Assembly (NCBI GenBank): GCA_964634465.1 | Contig: CAZWLY010000003.1 | Span: forward strand, 62,001-126,000 | Reading direction: 5' to 3' | Source: CAZWLY01 sp964634465 | GTDB taxonomy: Bacteria; Desulfobacterota; Desulfarculia; G963662305 | Length of the DNA stretch: 64,000 nt | Shown here: piece after piece, positions 16,194-25,252 of the stretch | Numbering within the stretch: position 1 is the stretch's first letter | How the letters are laid out: each line of letters starts with the position of its first letter | Notes under the pieces: model-generated | The model's input: only the letters and a program-made list of their open reading frames with translations | The model's database searches: none | Told to the model about the DNA's origin: nothing | Program-made: the position numbers and the translations under genes

Positions 16194-17369
16194 ATGACTC
16201 CGCCCGACATCCTCTCCGACATCCTCTCCATCAAGGACGCCCCCCAGGTCAGGCCTGACTGCAAGCATTACCGGGGCCTGAAACCCTGCGGCCGGGCCGA
16301 GGACTGCGACGGCTGCTCGGACTTCACGCCGATCGGCCCCCGGGTGCTGATAATAAAACTGGGCGCGCTGGGCGACGTGTTGCGGACCACGCCGCTGTTG
16401 ACCGGTCTCAAGGAGCAGATTCCCGGCGTGGAGATCGTCTGGCTGACCAGTCCGGCCTCCAGCGAACTATTGGAGAACAATCCCCTCATCGACAGCCTGT
16501 GGCTGACCGGCGCGGAAGCCCTGGCCCGGCTCCAGGTCGAGGAGTTCGACCGGGTGATCTGCCTGGACAAGGAGCCCGAGGCCATCGCCTGCGCCAGCCT
16601 GGCCAAAGCGCCGGCCAAGTACGGCTTCGGGATGAGCGACAAAGGCCGGCTGGCGGCCTTCAACCGGGCGGCGGTGGAGAACCTCCGGCTGGGGATCTCG
16701 GACGAGCTCAAGTTCCGCGTAAACGAGAAGACCTACCAGCGGCTCATCTTCGAGGCGGCCGAACTGGAATACAAACCCGAATACGACTACGTCTTCAACC
16801 TCAACCGGGCCGATCTCGACTGGGCGGCCGAGTTCATGGCCGAACGGCTCGACCCCCAGGCAAAGGTGGTCATCGGCTTCAACCTGGGCGGCGGCAACGT
16901 GTTCGCCGCCAAGCGCTGGAAAATCGATCACTTCCTCGCCCTGCGCCGGATGATAGACGACAGGTGGGGCCGGATGGCGGCCGTACTCGCCTTCGCCGGC
17001 CAAGACGAGGCCGAGCGACTGGCCCGCCTCCTGGCCGCCCCTGGGCCGCCGATAATCGACACCGGCACCGGCAACCCCATGGGCCGCTTCGCCGCCCTCT
17101 TGGGCCGCTGCGATGTGCTCGTCACCGGCGACAGCCTGGGGATGCACCTGGCCCTGGCCATGAAGAGCAAGGTCGTGCTGTTGATCGGTTCGACCACCCA
17201 CCGCGAGATCGAGCTCTACGGCCGGGGCGAGATGATCGTCTCGGAGATGGAGTGCTCGCCCTGCTACCGCCGACTCTGCCCGAAACCGAAGGATTGCATG
17301 GAGAACTTCACCCCGGAGCTGGTCATGGACCGCCTGGCGGCCCTCATCGACGCCGACGCTCGATCCTGA
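16194..17369 (+). CDS. GT9-family (ADP-heptose:LPS heptosyltransferase-like) glycosyltransferase
   Basis: A 391-residue protein related to WaaC/WaaF heptosyltransferases. The N-terminal GT9 motif LIIKLGALGDVLRTTPLL follows residue 51, and the C-terminal donor region contains GNPMGRFAALLGRCD and VTGDSLGMHLALAM. It differs from classical WaaF by an N-terminal cysteine cluster (Cys23, 32, 38, 41) and a second one near the C-terminus (ECSPCYRRLCPKPKDC), which may form a structural metal site or disulfides. Such Cys-flanked GT9 proteins are found in glycan clusters; the sugar donor need not be heptose. ATG start with a GAAGGGG ribosome site. Confidence 0.82.
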   Translation: MTPPDILSDILSIKDAPQVRPDCKHYRGLKPCGRAEDCDGCSDFTPIGPRVLIIKLGALGDVLRTTPLLTGLKEQIPGVEIVWLTSPASSELLENNPLIDSLWLTGAEALARLQVEEFDRVICLDKEPEAIACASLAKAPAKYGFGMSDKGRLAAFNRAAVENLRLGISDELKFRVNEKTYQRLIFEAAELEYKPEYDYVFNLNRADLDWAAEFMAERLDPQAKVVIGFNLGGGNVFAAKRWKIDHFLALRRMIDDRWGRMAAVLAFAGQDEAERLARLLAAPGPPIIDTGTGNPMGRFAALLGRCDVLVTGDSLGMHLALAMKSKVVLLIGSTTHREIELYGRGEMIVSEMECSPCYRRLCPKPKDCMENFTPELVMDRLAALIDADARS

Positions 17370-17414
17370 CCCCGGTCTCGGACCAACCCCGACCATGGAC
17401 CGCAGCCGAGAGAT

Positions 17415-18545
17415 ATGAACACCCGGACGCCAGAGACCCGCTACGACGAGCACGGCGGCATCGTCAGCACCGAGCGCGACGCCCGCCGGGCGGCGGCGCC
17501 CGAGACGGGAGAAAAGGCCCGATCCGGATATAACTGGCTGGAAAGACTTCTCATCCGGCGAAGCGGCAAGGTGAACTACCTGCTCGATGAAAACGGCCGC
17601 TACCGCTGCCGTCAGGAGAGATATCCCTCGGTCCTGAGGCTGGGCATCACCAATCGCTGCACCGCCCAGTGCTTCTACTGTCCCCGGGAACTGGTCCACG
17701 GCTGGGGCAGCGGCTACATGGATTTCGAGCTCTACAGGCGACTCATCGACTGGTGCGCCGAACACGGCGTCGGCGTGGTCGGCTTCGCCCTGTGGGGCGA
17801 ACCGCTCCTGCACCCCCGCTTTCTGGAGATGGTCGATTACGCCCATCGGGCCGGGCTGACCATGCGCCTGTCGACCAACGCCATCGCCATGAACCGCGAA
17901 CTGGCCGAGGCGATCCTGGCCTACCCCTGGCAGGCCATCGAGATGTCCATGGACGGCTTCACCGCCCAGGAATACAAGGCCGGCAAGCACGTCGATGGCT
18001 TCGAGCCGGCCAAGAGCAACATCGAATACCTCCTCGACCGGGCCAGGGAACTCAACTCGTCGATCGTCTTCAACGTCCACTTCGTCGACGGCGGCAACGT
18101 CTCGTTCATCAACAAGCTCCGCTTCGTCCGCTACTGGAAGCGACGACTCCAGGGGCTCAAGTACAACACCGCCTTCTACTACGAGCCCCACAACTGGGCC
18201 GGAGCCAGGCAGGACCTGCGACGAAAGACGAACTTTCTGGATCGGCTCTTGAGCCGCTGGGAGCTCAAGAAGCCCTGCGTCTACGTCCGCGGCTTGAACG
18301 TCAACTTCGACGGCACGGTCTTCGTCTGCGGCAACAACCCCTACCAGGTGGCCGAGCTGGGCAACATCAACGACGAGCCTATCGAGGACATCTACAATAA
18401 CCAGATCCGAGACCGGTACCTGACCGAAAACGAACGGGGGACGTTTGAGACCGGCGGCTGTCAGGTCTGCACGGTCAACTCCATCTTTCCCTTGCTGTGG
18501 CTCAAAAAACGGCTGGTCAACCGGCTGGCCGCACTTTTTAGTTGA
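17415..18545 (+). CDS. Radical SAM protein with SPASM-type C-terminus
   Basis: A 376-residue radical SAM enzyme. Cys82, Cys86 and Cys89 form the CxxxCxxC that holds the [4Fe-4S] cluster, followed by a radical-SAM barrel with the GE motif (ALWGEPLLHP). The C-terminus has Cys residues (KKPCVYVRGLNV, VFVCGNN, GGCQVC), fitting a SPASM domain with auxiliary clusters. It lies between glycosyltransferases, so a sugar, a lipid carrier or a glycan-linked substrate is likely, but the reaction is unknown. The last 15 residues are basic and hydrophobic and could touch the membrane. Confidence 0.82.
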   Translation: MNTRTPETRYDEHGGIVSTERDARRAAAPETGEKARSGYNWLERLLIRRSGKVNYLLDENGRYRCRQERYPSVLRLGITNRCTAQCFYCPRELVHGWGSGYMDFELYRRLIDWCAEHGVGVVGFALWGEPLLHPRFLEMVDYAHRAGLTMRLSTNAIAMNRELAEAILAYPWQAIEMSMDGFTAQEYKAGKHVDGFEPAKSNIEYLLDRARELNSSIVFNVHFVDGGNVSFINKLRFVRYWKRRLQGLKYNTAFYYEPHNWAGARQDLRRKTNFLDRLLSRWELKKPCVYVRGLNVNFDGTVFVCGNNPYQVAELGNINDEPIEDIYNNQIRDRYLTENERGTFETGGCQVCTVNSIFPLLWLKKRLVNRLAALFS

Positions 18546-18607
18546 CGGAGGGTTTCGATTCCGCCGGCGGCCGAACCGCGCCGACAGAGGCTCGATCGGG
18601 CTTGTCG

Positions 18608-19777
18608 ATGAATGTGTTGATGATCGGTTTGGACGGCCAGGCCCTGGTCGATCCGGCCAGCGAGACCGTCGAGCGCCACCTGGCTTACGCCGAGCGGGCC
18701 GGCGGCAAGATATTCATGGTCTGTTACTCCAGGTCGGGCCGGAGCTCGACCCGATCCTTCGAAGACCGGTTGTTCGTCGTCCCCTCCCGCTCGCTCAGCC
18801 CGGTCACGTTTCCCTACGACGCCTACCGCCGGGCGACGAAGATCATCGAGGCCGAGCCGATCGACCTGATCTACACCCAGGACCCTTTCGCCACCGCCGC
18901 GGCCGGCCTGCTCGTCAGGAGGCGTTTCAAGAAGCCGCTCATCATCCAGAACCACTCCTCGTTCATCGACAACGAACTCTGGATCGCCGAGCGACCGCTG
19001 TACTTTTCGCTGCTCAACAGGCTGGGCAAGTCCCTCCTGCCCAAAGCCGACGCCTGGCGAGTGGTCAACCACGAGGAGAAGCGCATTTACCGGGAACGGC
19101 TCGACATCCCTGAAGAACGGATTCACGTCCTCAACGTGCCGGTGGCCATCGATCGCTTCCTGACCGACCGGCCCGCCGAGGAGCTGGCCGCGCTTCGGGC
19201 GGGGTTGGGGCTGGAACCGGACGCGCCGCTCATCCTCTGGGTCGGCCGGCCGGTCCGCTTCAAGCGGCTGCCGCTGCTCTTCAGGGCCTTCCGGCTGGTC
19301 CGCCAGCGCCTGCCCCGCGCCAGGCTGCTTTTGATCGGCGACGAAAGACAGGCCCAGGAAGACCTTGGGGCCGAGATCGAGCGACTGGGGATCGGGGCCG
19401 GGCTGATCTGGCTCAAACGCGGCGCGCCCCATGGCGAGTTACCCGGCTACTACCAGGCGGCCGACGTCTACGTCCACACCTCCAACTACGAGGGCTTCGG
19501 CCGGGTCATGGTCGAGGCCTCGGCGGCCGGACGGCCGGTGGTGGCCACCGACACCGCCGGGGCCCGGGAGATCGTGGACGACGGCCGGACCGGCTTTCTC
19601 GTGCCGGTGGACGACGCCCACGCCCTGGCCGAGCGGCTGCTCCAACTGCTTAAGGACGGAGAGACGGCCAGGCGAATGGGCCGGGTGGGCCGACGCCGGA
19701 TGCGGGCCAAGTTCGACCCGGAGAGAAACACCGAGGCCATCGTCGAGATGTGGCGGCGGGTGGTCCGGGAGGCCTGA
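18608..19777 (+). CDS. Glycosyltransferase family 4 protein
   Basis: GT4 enzyme of 389 residues from the ATG at 18608 (MNVLMIGLDGQAL). A TTG at 18542 overlapping the upstream stop would add 22 residues that are not conserved-looking, so I prefer the ATG. Key C-terminal segments are LWVGRPVRFKRLPLLF, TSNYEGFGRVMVEASAAGRPVV (E(x7)E) and GREIVDDGRTGFLVP-like residues. It acts in the cytoplasm on the lipid-linked glycan. It ends in a TGATG overlap with the next glycosyltransferase. Confidence 0.83.
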   Translation: MNVLMIGLDGQALVDPASETVERHLAYAERAGGKIFMVCYSRSGRSSTRSFEDRLFVVPSRSLSPVTFPYDAYRRATKIIEAEPIDLIYTQDPFATAAAGLLVRRRFKKPLIIQNHSSFIDNELWIAERPLYFSLLNRLGKSLLPKADAWRVVNHEEKRIYRERLDIPEERIHVLNVPVAIDRFLTDRPAEELAALRAGLGLEPDAPLILWVGRPVRFKRLPLLFRAFRLVRQRLPRARLLLIGDERQAQEDLGAEIERLGIGAGLIWLKRGAPHGELPGYYQAADVYVHTSNYEGFGRVMVEASAAGRPVVATDTAGAREIVDDGRTGFLVPVDDAHALAERLLQLLKDGETARRMGRVGRRRMRAKFDPERNTEAIVEMWRRVVREA

Positions 19778-20838
19778 TGCGCGGGGCCTGGTTCTGCCAG
19801 AAGATCGATCCGGACGACGATCTTCTGGGTTTCAGCCTGGACTGGATCGCGGCCATGGCCGCCCGGTTGGAGCGGCTGGACGTCATCGCCCTGGAGGCCC
19901 GGCCGGCCGATCTGCCCCGAAACGTCCGGGTCTTCTCCCTGGGCAAAGAGAAAGGCCACGGCCGATTGCGCCGGCTTCTGGCCAGCCAGCGGGCCCTGGC
20001 CCGGACCATGAGCCGAGCCGACTTCTTGCTGTGCCACATGATGCCGGTCTACACCCTGGTCTCAGCCCCGGTCTGCCGGCTCAAGGGCAAGCCCCTGCTG
20101 CTCTGGTACACCCACCAGCACGTCGATTTGAAGCTCAAGGCGGCCGTGGCCCTGGCCGATCTGGTCTTCACCGCCGTCGATGAGTCGCTGGGAGTGGCCA
20201 CCGCCAAGAAACGGGTCGTCGGCCACGGCGTCGATGCGGCCCGATTCCGGCCCGGAGCGCCGGCGGACCGGGAGGGACCGCTGACGGTGCTGAGCGTCGG
20301 GCGCTTGAGCCCGGTGAAACGGCTGGAGGTGTTGATCGAGGCCGCGGCCAAACTCAAGGAACAGGGACGGTTGGACCGGTTTCGCTTTCTGGTGGTCGGC
20401 GGCGAGCCGAGGCCTGAGCAGCGGGCCTATGCCGATCGGATCAAGGCCCGGATCGCCCAGGCCGGTCTCGACGGCGCTTTCGAGTTCAGGGGCCGGACGC
20501 CCTACCGGGAGGTGGCCGAAGTCTACCGGCGGGCCGACGTGTTCGTCTCCACCCAGGAGAGCCGGGGGCTGGACAAGGCCGTCCTGGAGGCCATGGCCTC
20601 GGGCCTGCCGACGGTGGTGGCCAATCAAAGCTTCGAGCCGCTTCTGGGCGAGGCGGCCGACGACCTCCTCTTTCCGGCCGACCGACCGGCAGAGCTGGCG
20701 GCCCGGTTGGTCGATCTGGCCGAGCGCCCCGGCCGGGTCCGGCGGGAGTTGGGGCTCAGGCTTAGGGAACGGGTCGTGGCCGAACACGAGCTGGGCCGAT
20801 TGATGGACCGGATTCTGGCCGAAATCGAGGCCCTATAA
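19777..20838 (+). CDS. Glycosyltransferase family 4 protein
   Basis: A 353-residue GT4 enzyme starting at the ATG that shares one base with the previous stop. The donor domain has VLSVGRLSPVKRLEVLIEA, VVGGEPRPEQ and STQESRGLDKAVLEAMASGLPTVV; in the last the usual second Glu is kept while the EGF triplet reads SRG-LDK, so donor choice may differ. The N-terminal acceptor domain contains LLWYTHQHVDLKLK, as seen in GT4 enzymes that act on polyprenyl-linked acceptors (inference). It is the last gene before a 113 bp spacer with a promoter-like sequence. Confidence 0.82.
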   Translation: MRGAWFCQKIDPDDDLLGFSLDWIAAMAARLERLDVIALEARPADLPRNVRVFSLGKEKGHGRLRRLLASQRALARTMSRADFLLCHMMPVYTLVSAPVCRLKGKPLLLWYTHQHVDLKLKAAVALADLVFTAVDESLGVATAKKRVVGHGVDAARFRPGAPADREGPLTVLSVGRLSPVKRLEVLIEAAAKLKEQGRLDRFRFLVVGGEPRPEQRAYADRIKARIAQAGLDGAFEFRGRTPYREVAEVYRRADVFVSTQESRGLDKAVLEAMASGLPTVVANQSFEPLLGEAADDLLFPADRPAELAARLVDLAERPGRVRRELGLRLRERVVAEHELGRLMDRILAEIEAL

Positions 20839-20872
20839 CGGCGAGGAGGAAGCGCCGGGACGGGGAGGGAAG

Positions 20873-20901
20873 TTGACGCTTAGACTCCGGCGGGGCACAA
20901 T
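20873..20901 (+). promoter_or_regulatory. Possible sigma70-type promoter before the GT2 gene
   Basis: TTGACG (20873-20878, 5 of 6 consensus) and CACAAT (20896-20901, 4 of 6) are separated by 17 bases in a 113 bp intergenic spacer. The GT2 gene starts 50 bases downstream. A tiny 9-codon frame (20917-20946) lies in between and has no clear meaning. Confidence 0.48.
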
Positions 20902-20951
20902 GGGCCGGTCCGGACCATGAAAATGGATAACGAACTCAAAGGTTAGTCGCC

Positions 20952-21896
20952 ATGTACCGCGATAGGAAAGTGGCTCTGGTCATCCCGGTCTTCAACGAGG
21001 AGACCCTCATCGGGCCGACGCTCGAGAAGGTGCCCGAGGTGGTCGATCGAATCTTCGTCGTCGACGACTGCTCCACCGACGACACCCGCTCGGTGGTCGA
21101 GGCCCGAGCCGAGGTCGATCCCCGAATCCGGCTGATCAGGCACGAGGTCAACCAGGGGCCGGGCGGGGCGATCATCACCGGCTACCTGGCCGCGGCCGAG
21201 AAGGAGTACGACCTGACCGTCGTCGTCGGCGGCGACGACCAGATGCCGCTGGAGGTGATCACCGACTTCATGGACCCGATCATCGACGGCGAGTGCGACT
21301 ACACCAAGGGCAACCGCTTCGAGCACATGGCCCCCACCCTGGCCGACATGCCCAAGATCCGGCTCTTCGGCAACATCGTCATCACCGCTCTGACCAAGAT
21401 CGCCTCGGGCTACTACAAGATCATGGACGTAGTCGACGGCTACACCTGCATCTCGCTCAGGGCGATCAAGACCATCAAGTGGCACAAGTGCTGGACCGGG
21501 TACGGCTACCCGATGAACTTTCTGGTCCACCTCAACGCCTACAGCTTCAAGGTCAGGGACGTGGGTAGGCGGCCGATCTACCTCAAGGGGGTCCAGCAGT
21601 CCAAGATAAAGGGCTTCCGCTACGCCTTGAAGGTCACCCCGATGCTGGTCCGCTCTTTCTGGTGGCGGATAATCTTTCGTTACATCTATCGGGACTTTCA
21701 CCCGCTGGCCTTCTTTTTCCTCGTCGGCTCCCTGCTTCTGCCGGTGGGTCTGGTCGGCGGTCTGATCCTGATCTACAAGCAACTGACCGGCGTCGGGGTC
21801 TCCGGTCCCCAGGCCATCTTCGCCTCGCTGTGCATCATCACCGGGCTCCAGTTTCTGCTGTTCGCCATGTTCTTCGACATGGAGGAGGGCAAGTAA
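20952..21896 (+). CDS. Glycosyltransferase family 2, polyprenyl-phosphate sugar synthase-like, with C-terminal membrane helices
   Basis: A 314-residue GT-A enzyme like DPM1/GtrB-type transferases that make polyprenyl-phosphate sugars. VVDDCSTDDT (37-46) binds the nucleotide and GGDDQM (93-98) holds the metal-binding Asp pair. Two hydrophobic stretches near 235-262 and 278-305 are likely membrane helices. A product such as undecaprenyl-phosphate-hexose would serve as periplasmic donor for the GT-C membrane transferases encoded at 29202, 37263 and 39987 (inference from context). Confidence 0.83.
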   Translation: MYRDRKVALVIPVFNEETLIGPTLEKVPEVVDRIFVVDDCSTDDTRSVVEARAEVDPRIRLIRHEVNQGPGGAIITGYLAAAEKEYDLTVVVGGDDQMPLEVITDFMDPIIDGECDYTKGNRFEHMAPTLADMPKIRLFGNIVITALTKIASGYYKIMDVVDGYTCISLRAIKTIKWHKCWTGYGYPMNFLVHLNAYSFKVRDVGRRPIYLKGVQQSKIKGFRYALKVTPMLVRSFWWRIIFRYIYRDFHPLAFFFLVGSLLLPVGLVGGLILIYKQLTGVGVSGPQAIFASLCIITGLQFLLFAMFFDMEEGK

Positions 21897-21953
21897 CATC
21901 CGCCCGATTCTGATCACCCGCGAAGCCCTGGACGGGCCGGGGAGGGTCTAGAC

Positions 21954-23147
21954 GTGGCCCGCTGGGCCTTCGTGGCCGACGTCTCTCTGCCCTCGGTCCG
22001 GGCCAACGCCATCCAGGTGCTGAGCCAGTGCCAGGCGTTGCTGGCGGCCGGCGAGCAGGTCGATCTGATCACGCCCAGGCGGTGGCGGACCCCGCCCGAG
22101 GCCGGGACGCTGGCCGAGCTGGCGGCCAACTTCGGCCTCGATAGGCTGCCGCGCCTTCGCCGGCTGCCCTGCCTGGACCTGGTCTCGACCACAAGAAAAC
22201 CCGGCCCGGCCGCGTTCTACGCCCAGCACCTGTCTTTTCTGGCCCTGGCCGCCGCGGTCACGGCCGCCGGTCGCTACGACGTGGTCCACACCCGGGAGGC
22301 GATGCTGCCGCTTCTGGCCGGCGGAGTGTTGGCCCGGCGCGGGGCGAGGGTGATGGTCGAGCTCCACAACTTCCCCTCTCGTCCGGCCGGGCTCGGGCTC
22401 CACCGCCGGGCCTTGAGACGCTGCCACGGCCTGGTGGTCATCAGCCGCGGCCTGGCCGAGCGCTACGGCCGCTTGAGCCCCGGCGGGCCGCCGATCACCG
22501 TCGCCCCGGACGGCGTGGCCGAGCGGTTCTTCGCCGATCAAGGCTCCAGGCGCGACCTGCGGCGCGACCTGGAGCTGCCCGACGACGCCCCGATCGTCCT
22601 CTACGCCGGCGGCCTGTTCTGGGCCTGGAAGGGGCTCGACACCCTGATCGAAGCGGCCCGTTTGCTCAACGGCAAAATCCGACTGGTCATCGTCGGCGGC
22701 TCGCCCAAACCGGCCCACCTAGCCGAATTGAAGGAGAGGATCGCCGGCCTGGGAATCGAGGGGGCCAAGGTCACCGGCTTCGTGGCACCGGCCAAGGTGC
22801 CGGCCTACCTGGCCGCGGCCGACGTCCTGGTCCTGCCCAACTCGGCCCGGGCCGAGATCAGCGCCCGTTACACCTCGCCGCTGAAGCTCTTCGAGTACCT
22901 GGCCAGCGGCCGGCCGGTGGTCGCCTCGGACCTGCCGTCGCTCAGGGAGGTGCTCAGCCACGGCCGAAACGGCTGGCTGGTCGCCCCCGACGACCCGAAA
23001 GCGCTGGCCGAGGGGATCGAGCGGGTGATAAACGACCCCGAGTTGGCCGCCCGGCTGGCCGAAAACGGCCGGGAGACGGCCCGCCGCTACACCTGGGACA
23101 AGCGGGCCGAAACGCTCATCGACGCCGCCTTGGGTGAGACCGGGTGA
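21954..23147 (+). CDS. Glycosyltransferase family 4 protein
   Basis: A 397-residue GT4 enzyme with a GTG start and a GGGGAGGG ribosome site upstream. The donor domain contains VLYAGGLFWAWKGLDTLIEAA, VIVGGSPKPAHLAELK and SPLKLFEYLASGRPVVASDLPS; the SPLKLFEYLA form is typical of the GT4 branch that replaces EGFG with an LKLFEY segment. The frame ends in a GTGA overlap with another GT4, so both are translated together. Donor and acceptor cannot be deduced. Confidence 0.83.
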   Translation: MARWAFVADVSLPSVRANAIQVLSQCQALLAAGEQVDLITPRRWRTPPEAGTLAELAANFGLDRLPRLRRLPCLDLVSTTRKPGPAAFYAQHLSFLALAAAVTAAGRYDVVHTREAMLPLLAGGVLARRGARVMVELHNFPSRPAGLGLHRRALRRCHGLVVISRGLAERYGRLSPGGPPITVAPDGVAERFFADQGSRRDLRRDLELPDDAPIVLYAGGLFWAWKGLDTLIEAARLLNGKIRLVIVGGSPKPAHLAELKERIAGLGIEGAKVTGFVAPAKVPAYLAAADVLVLPNSARAEISARYTSPLKLFEYLASGRPVVASDLPSLREVLSHGRNGWLVAPDDPKALAEGIERVINDPELAARLAENGRETARRYTWDKRAETLIDAALGETG

Positions 23148-24247
23148 GGGTCCTCTTTCTATTGAGATCGCTGATCATCCCCGGCGGCTGGGAGCGCTAC
23201 AGCCGGGGGCTGATCGCCGCCCTGGCCGAAAAGGGCGTCGAGCCGGTCATCGCCGCCGTCGATCCCACGCCCCTGGCGGGCTTTCCCTTCGCTCCGGAGC
23301 CGGCGGTGCTCAAGTGGGCCGAGTGGGGCCGGCGGATGGCCCTGACCACGCCGCTCAATCTGCTGAAGATCCGGCCCTGTCTCAAGGGCGTCGATCTCAT
23401 CCACGCCGTGGTCGAGCCCCTGGCCCCGTTGGCCGAGGCCGCCTCGCGCCTGACCGGCCGGCCCTTCGTGATCACCGCCCACGGCACCTTCGCCGCCGCG
23501 CCGTTCGCCACGGGTTCGGGCAAAGGCCGGGCGGCGCGCGTCTTCGCCCGGGCTGGGGCGATCGCCTGCGTGTCGGCTTACACCCGCCGGATCGTGACCG
23601 GCCATTGCCCGGCGGCCAAGGCGACGGCCATCCCCAACGGCTACACGCCGCCCCAGGTGGAGCCCTCGCCGCAGCCGGTCGTCGAGCGACCCTACTTCTT
23701 GACCGTCGGGCCGCTCAAGAAGCGTAAGGGCCAGCACCTGATCCTGAAAGCCTGGGCCCGGCTGGCCGACGAGTTCCCGGACGTCGATTGGGTCATCGCC
23801 GGCTTTTCGTACCAGCAAAGATACCCGGAGACGTTCCGGCGGCTGGCGGCCGAGGCCGGCCTTCAGGATCGAATCCGCATCCTGGGCCGGGTCGGCGAGG
23901 CGGAACTCCAGCGTCTCTACGCCGACTGCCTGTTCTACGCCCTGACCCCGGTCAACGACGATTACGCCTTCGAGGGTTTCGGCCTGACCTATCTCGAGGC
24001 CGGCTGGCACGAAAAGCCGTCCGTGGCCAGCCTGGGGTGCGGCGCGGGCGAGTCGATCACCGACGGCGTGGAGGGCTTCTTGGTCGGCCAGGACGACGTC
24101 GAGGCCCTCACCGAGGCGCTCAGGCGACTTTTGACCGAGGCCGAGTTGCGCCGAGCCATGGGCCGGGCGGCGAGGAAAAGGGCCGAGACGATGACCTGGG
24201 CCGCCACGGCCGAGAGAATGCTCCAGATCTACCGGGACCTGACGTGA
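23144..24247 (+). CDS. Glycosyltransferase family 4 protein
   Basis: A 367-residue GT4 enzyme. The N-terminus VLFLLRSLIIPGGWERYSRGL matches the glycine-rich acceptor loop; the C-terminal half carries LTVGPLKKRKGQHLILKAW, VIAGFSYQQRYPE and EGFGLTYLEAGWHEKPSVA, with the E(x7)E glutamates. The YDDYAFEGFGLTYLEA arrangement is common in enzymes of exopolysaccharide clusters. GTG start, 4 bp overlaps on both sides (GTGA), linking it to a GT4 and a radical-SAM gene. Confidence 0.83.
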   Translation: MRVLFLLRSLIIPGGWERYSRGLIAALAEKGVEPVIAAVDPTPLAGFPFAPEPAVLKWAEWGRRMALTTPLNLLKIRPCLKGVDLIHAVVEPLAPLAEAASRLTGRPFVITAHGTFAAAPFATGSGKGRAARVFARAGAIACVSAYTRRIVTGHCPAAKATAIPNGYTPPQVEPSPQPVVERPYFLTVGPLKKRKGQHLILKAWARLADEFPDVDWVIAGFSYQQRYPETFRRLAAEAGLQDRIRILGRVGEAELQRLYADCLFYALTPVNDDYAFEGFGLTYLEAGWHEKPSVASLGCGAGESITDGVEGFLVGQDDVEALTEALRRLLTEAELRRAMGRAARKRAETMTWAATAERMLQIYRDLT

Positions 24248-25230
24248 CCATCGCCTCCAGAATGTACGCCGCCTGGGCGCTGAAGACGCCCGATTTTCCC
24301 CGGCGGCTCCAGATCGAGACGACCAACCGCTGCAACGCATCCTGCTCCATGTGTCCGATTCTGCACATGGACCGGCCCAAAGGGGAGATGGATCCGGCCC
24401 TCTTCGAGAAGATCGCCCTGGAACTCAAAGACCGGCCGCCGCTGCGCCGTCTCATCCTCCACGTCATGGGCGAGCCGCTCCTGAACCCCGACTTCATCCC
24501 CTTGATCAGACGACTCAAAAAGCTGGCCCCTCACCAGCCGGTGGAGTTTTCGACCAACGGCTCGCTGTTGGGCCGAGACGAAGCCGCGGCGCTGATCGAG
24601 GCCGGAGTGGAGGCGATCAACTTCTCCCTCGACGCCTGCTCGCCCGAGACCCACGCCAAGATCAGGCGCGGACTGAACTTCGAGAAGGTCATGGCCAATC
24701 TCAACCGCTTCGTGGCCCAGGTGGCCGCCTCGGGCAAGGGCCGGCCCCGCGTCCTGGTCCAACTGATAAAGATGGACGTCAACCAGGACGAGTGGGAGGA
24801 GTTCGCCGCCCGCTGGCGGGCCAAGGCCGAAGAGCACCCCTTCTTGACCGTCTACCTCAAGGAGCAGTGGTCCTGGGGCGGCTATCTGGACTCGGGCCAG
24901 GCCGAGATGGAGCGGCGGAAAGGTCTGTTCGCGCTGCCCTGCGGCTATCCCTTCGACCAGCTCGACGTCTACTGGGACGGCCGGGTCGGCTTCTGCTGTT
25001 TGGACGAGAACGCCGACCTGGCCGTGGGTGATTTGAACCTCCAGTCGCTGGCCGAGATCTGGAACTCGCCGGAGATCACACGCATCCGGCGGAAGTTCAA
25101 GCGCTTCGACTTCACCGGGCTTCGCTGCGCCGCCTGCGGTGAGCGACTCAGATACCGCTCGCTGAGGGAGATCGGCGGCCGGCCGAGGCGGGCCTTGAGC
25201 CGGCTCAAAATCAGGGCGGGAGCGGCCTAG
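24244..25230 (+). CDS. Radical SAM/SPASM protein
   Basis: A 328-residue radical SAM protein. Cys30, Cys34 and Cys37 form the CxxxCxxC motif (TTNRCNASCSMCP), followed by HVMGEPLLNPD and FSTNGSLL of the barrel. C-terminal Cys residues (LPCGYPF, VGFCCLDE, LRCAACGERL) fit a SPASM domain. The start is the GTG at 24244, which overlaps the previous stop; the frame runs upstream but only as a shadow of the GT4 gene. Placed between a GT4 and the flippase, it probably modifies a sugar or glycolipid; the reaction is unknown. Confidence 0.82.
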   Translation: MTIASRMYAAWALKTPDFPRRLQIETTNRCNASCSMCPILHMDRPKGEMDPALFEKIALELKDRPPLRRLILHVMGEPLLNPDFIPLIRRLKKLAPHQPVEFSTNGSLLGRDEAAALIEAGVEAINFSLDACSPETHAKIRRGLNFEKVMANLNRFVAQVAASGKGRPRVLVQLIKMDVNQDEWEEFAARWRAKAEEHPFLTVYLKEQWSWGGYLDSGQAEMERRKGLFALPCGYPFDQLDVYWDGRVGFCCLDENADLAVGDLNLQSLAEIWNSPEITRIRRKFKRFDFTGLRCAACGERLRYRSLREIGGRPRRALSRLKIRAGAA

Positions 25231-25252
25231 GGCCGACCGTATCGAGCGACCG

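Noticed and set aside
20917..20946. A nine-codon leader peptide before the GT2 gene
   Set aside because: No run of regulatory codons and no attenuator hairpin follows it; it is too short to support.
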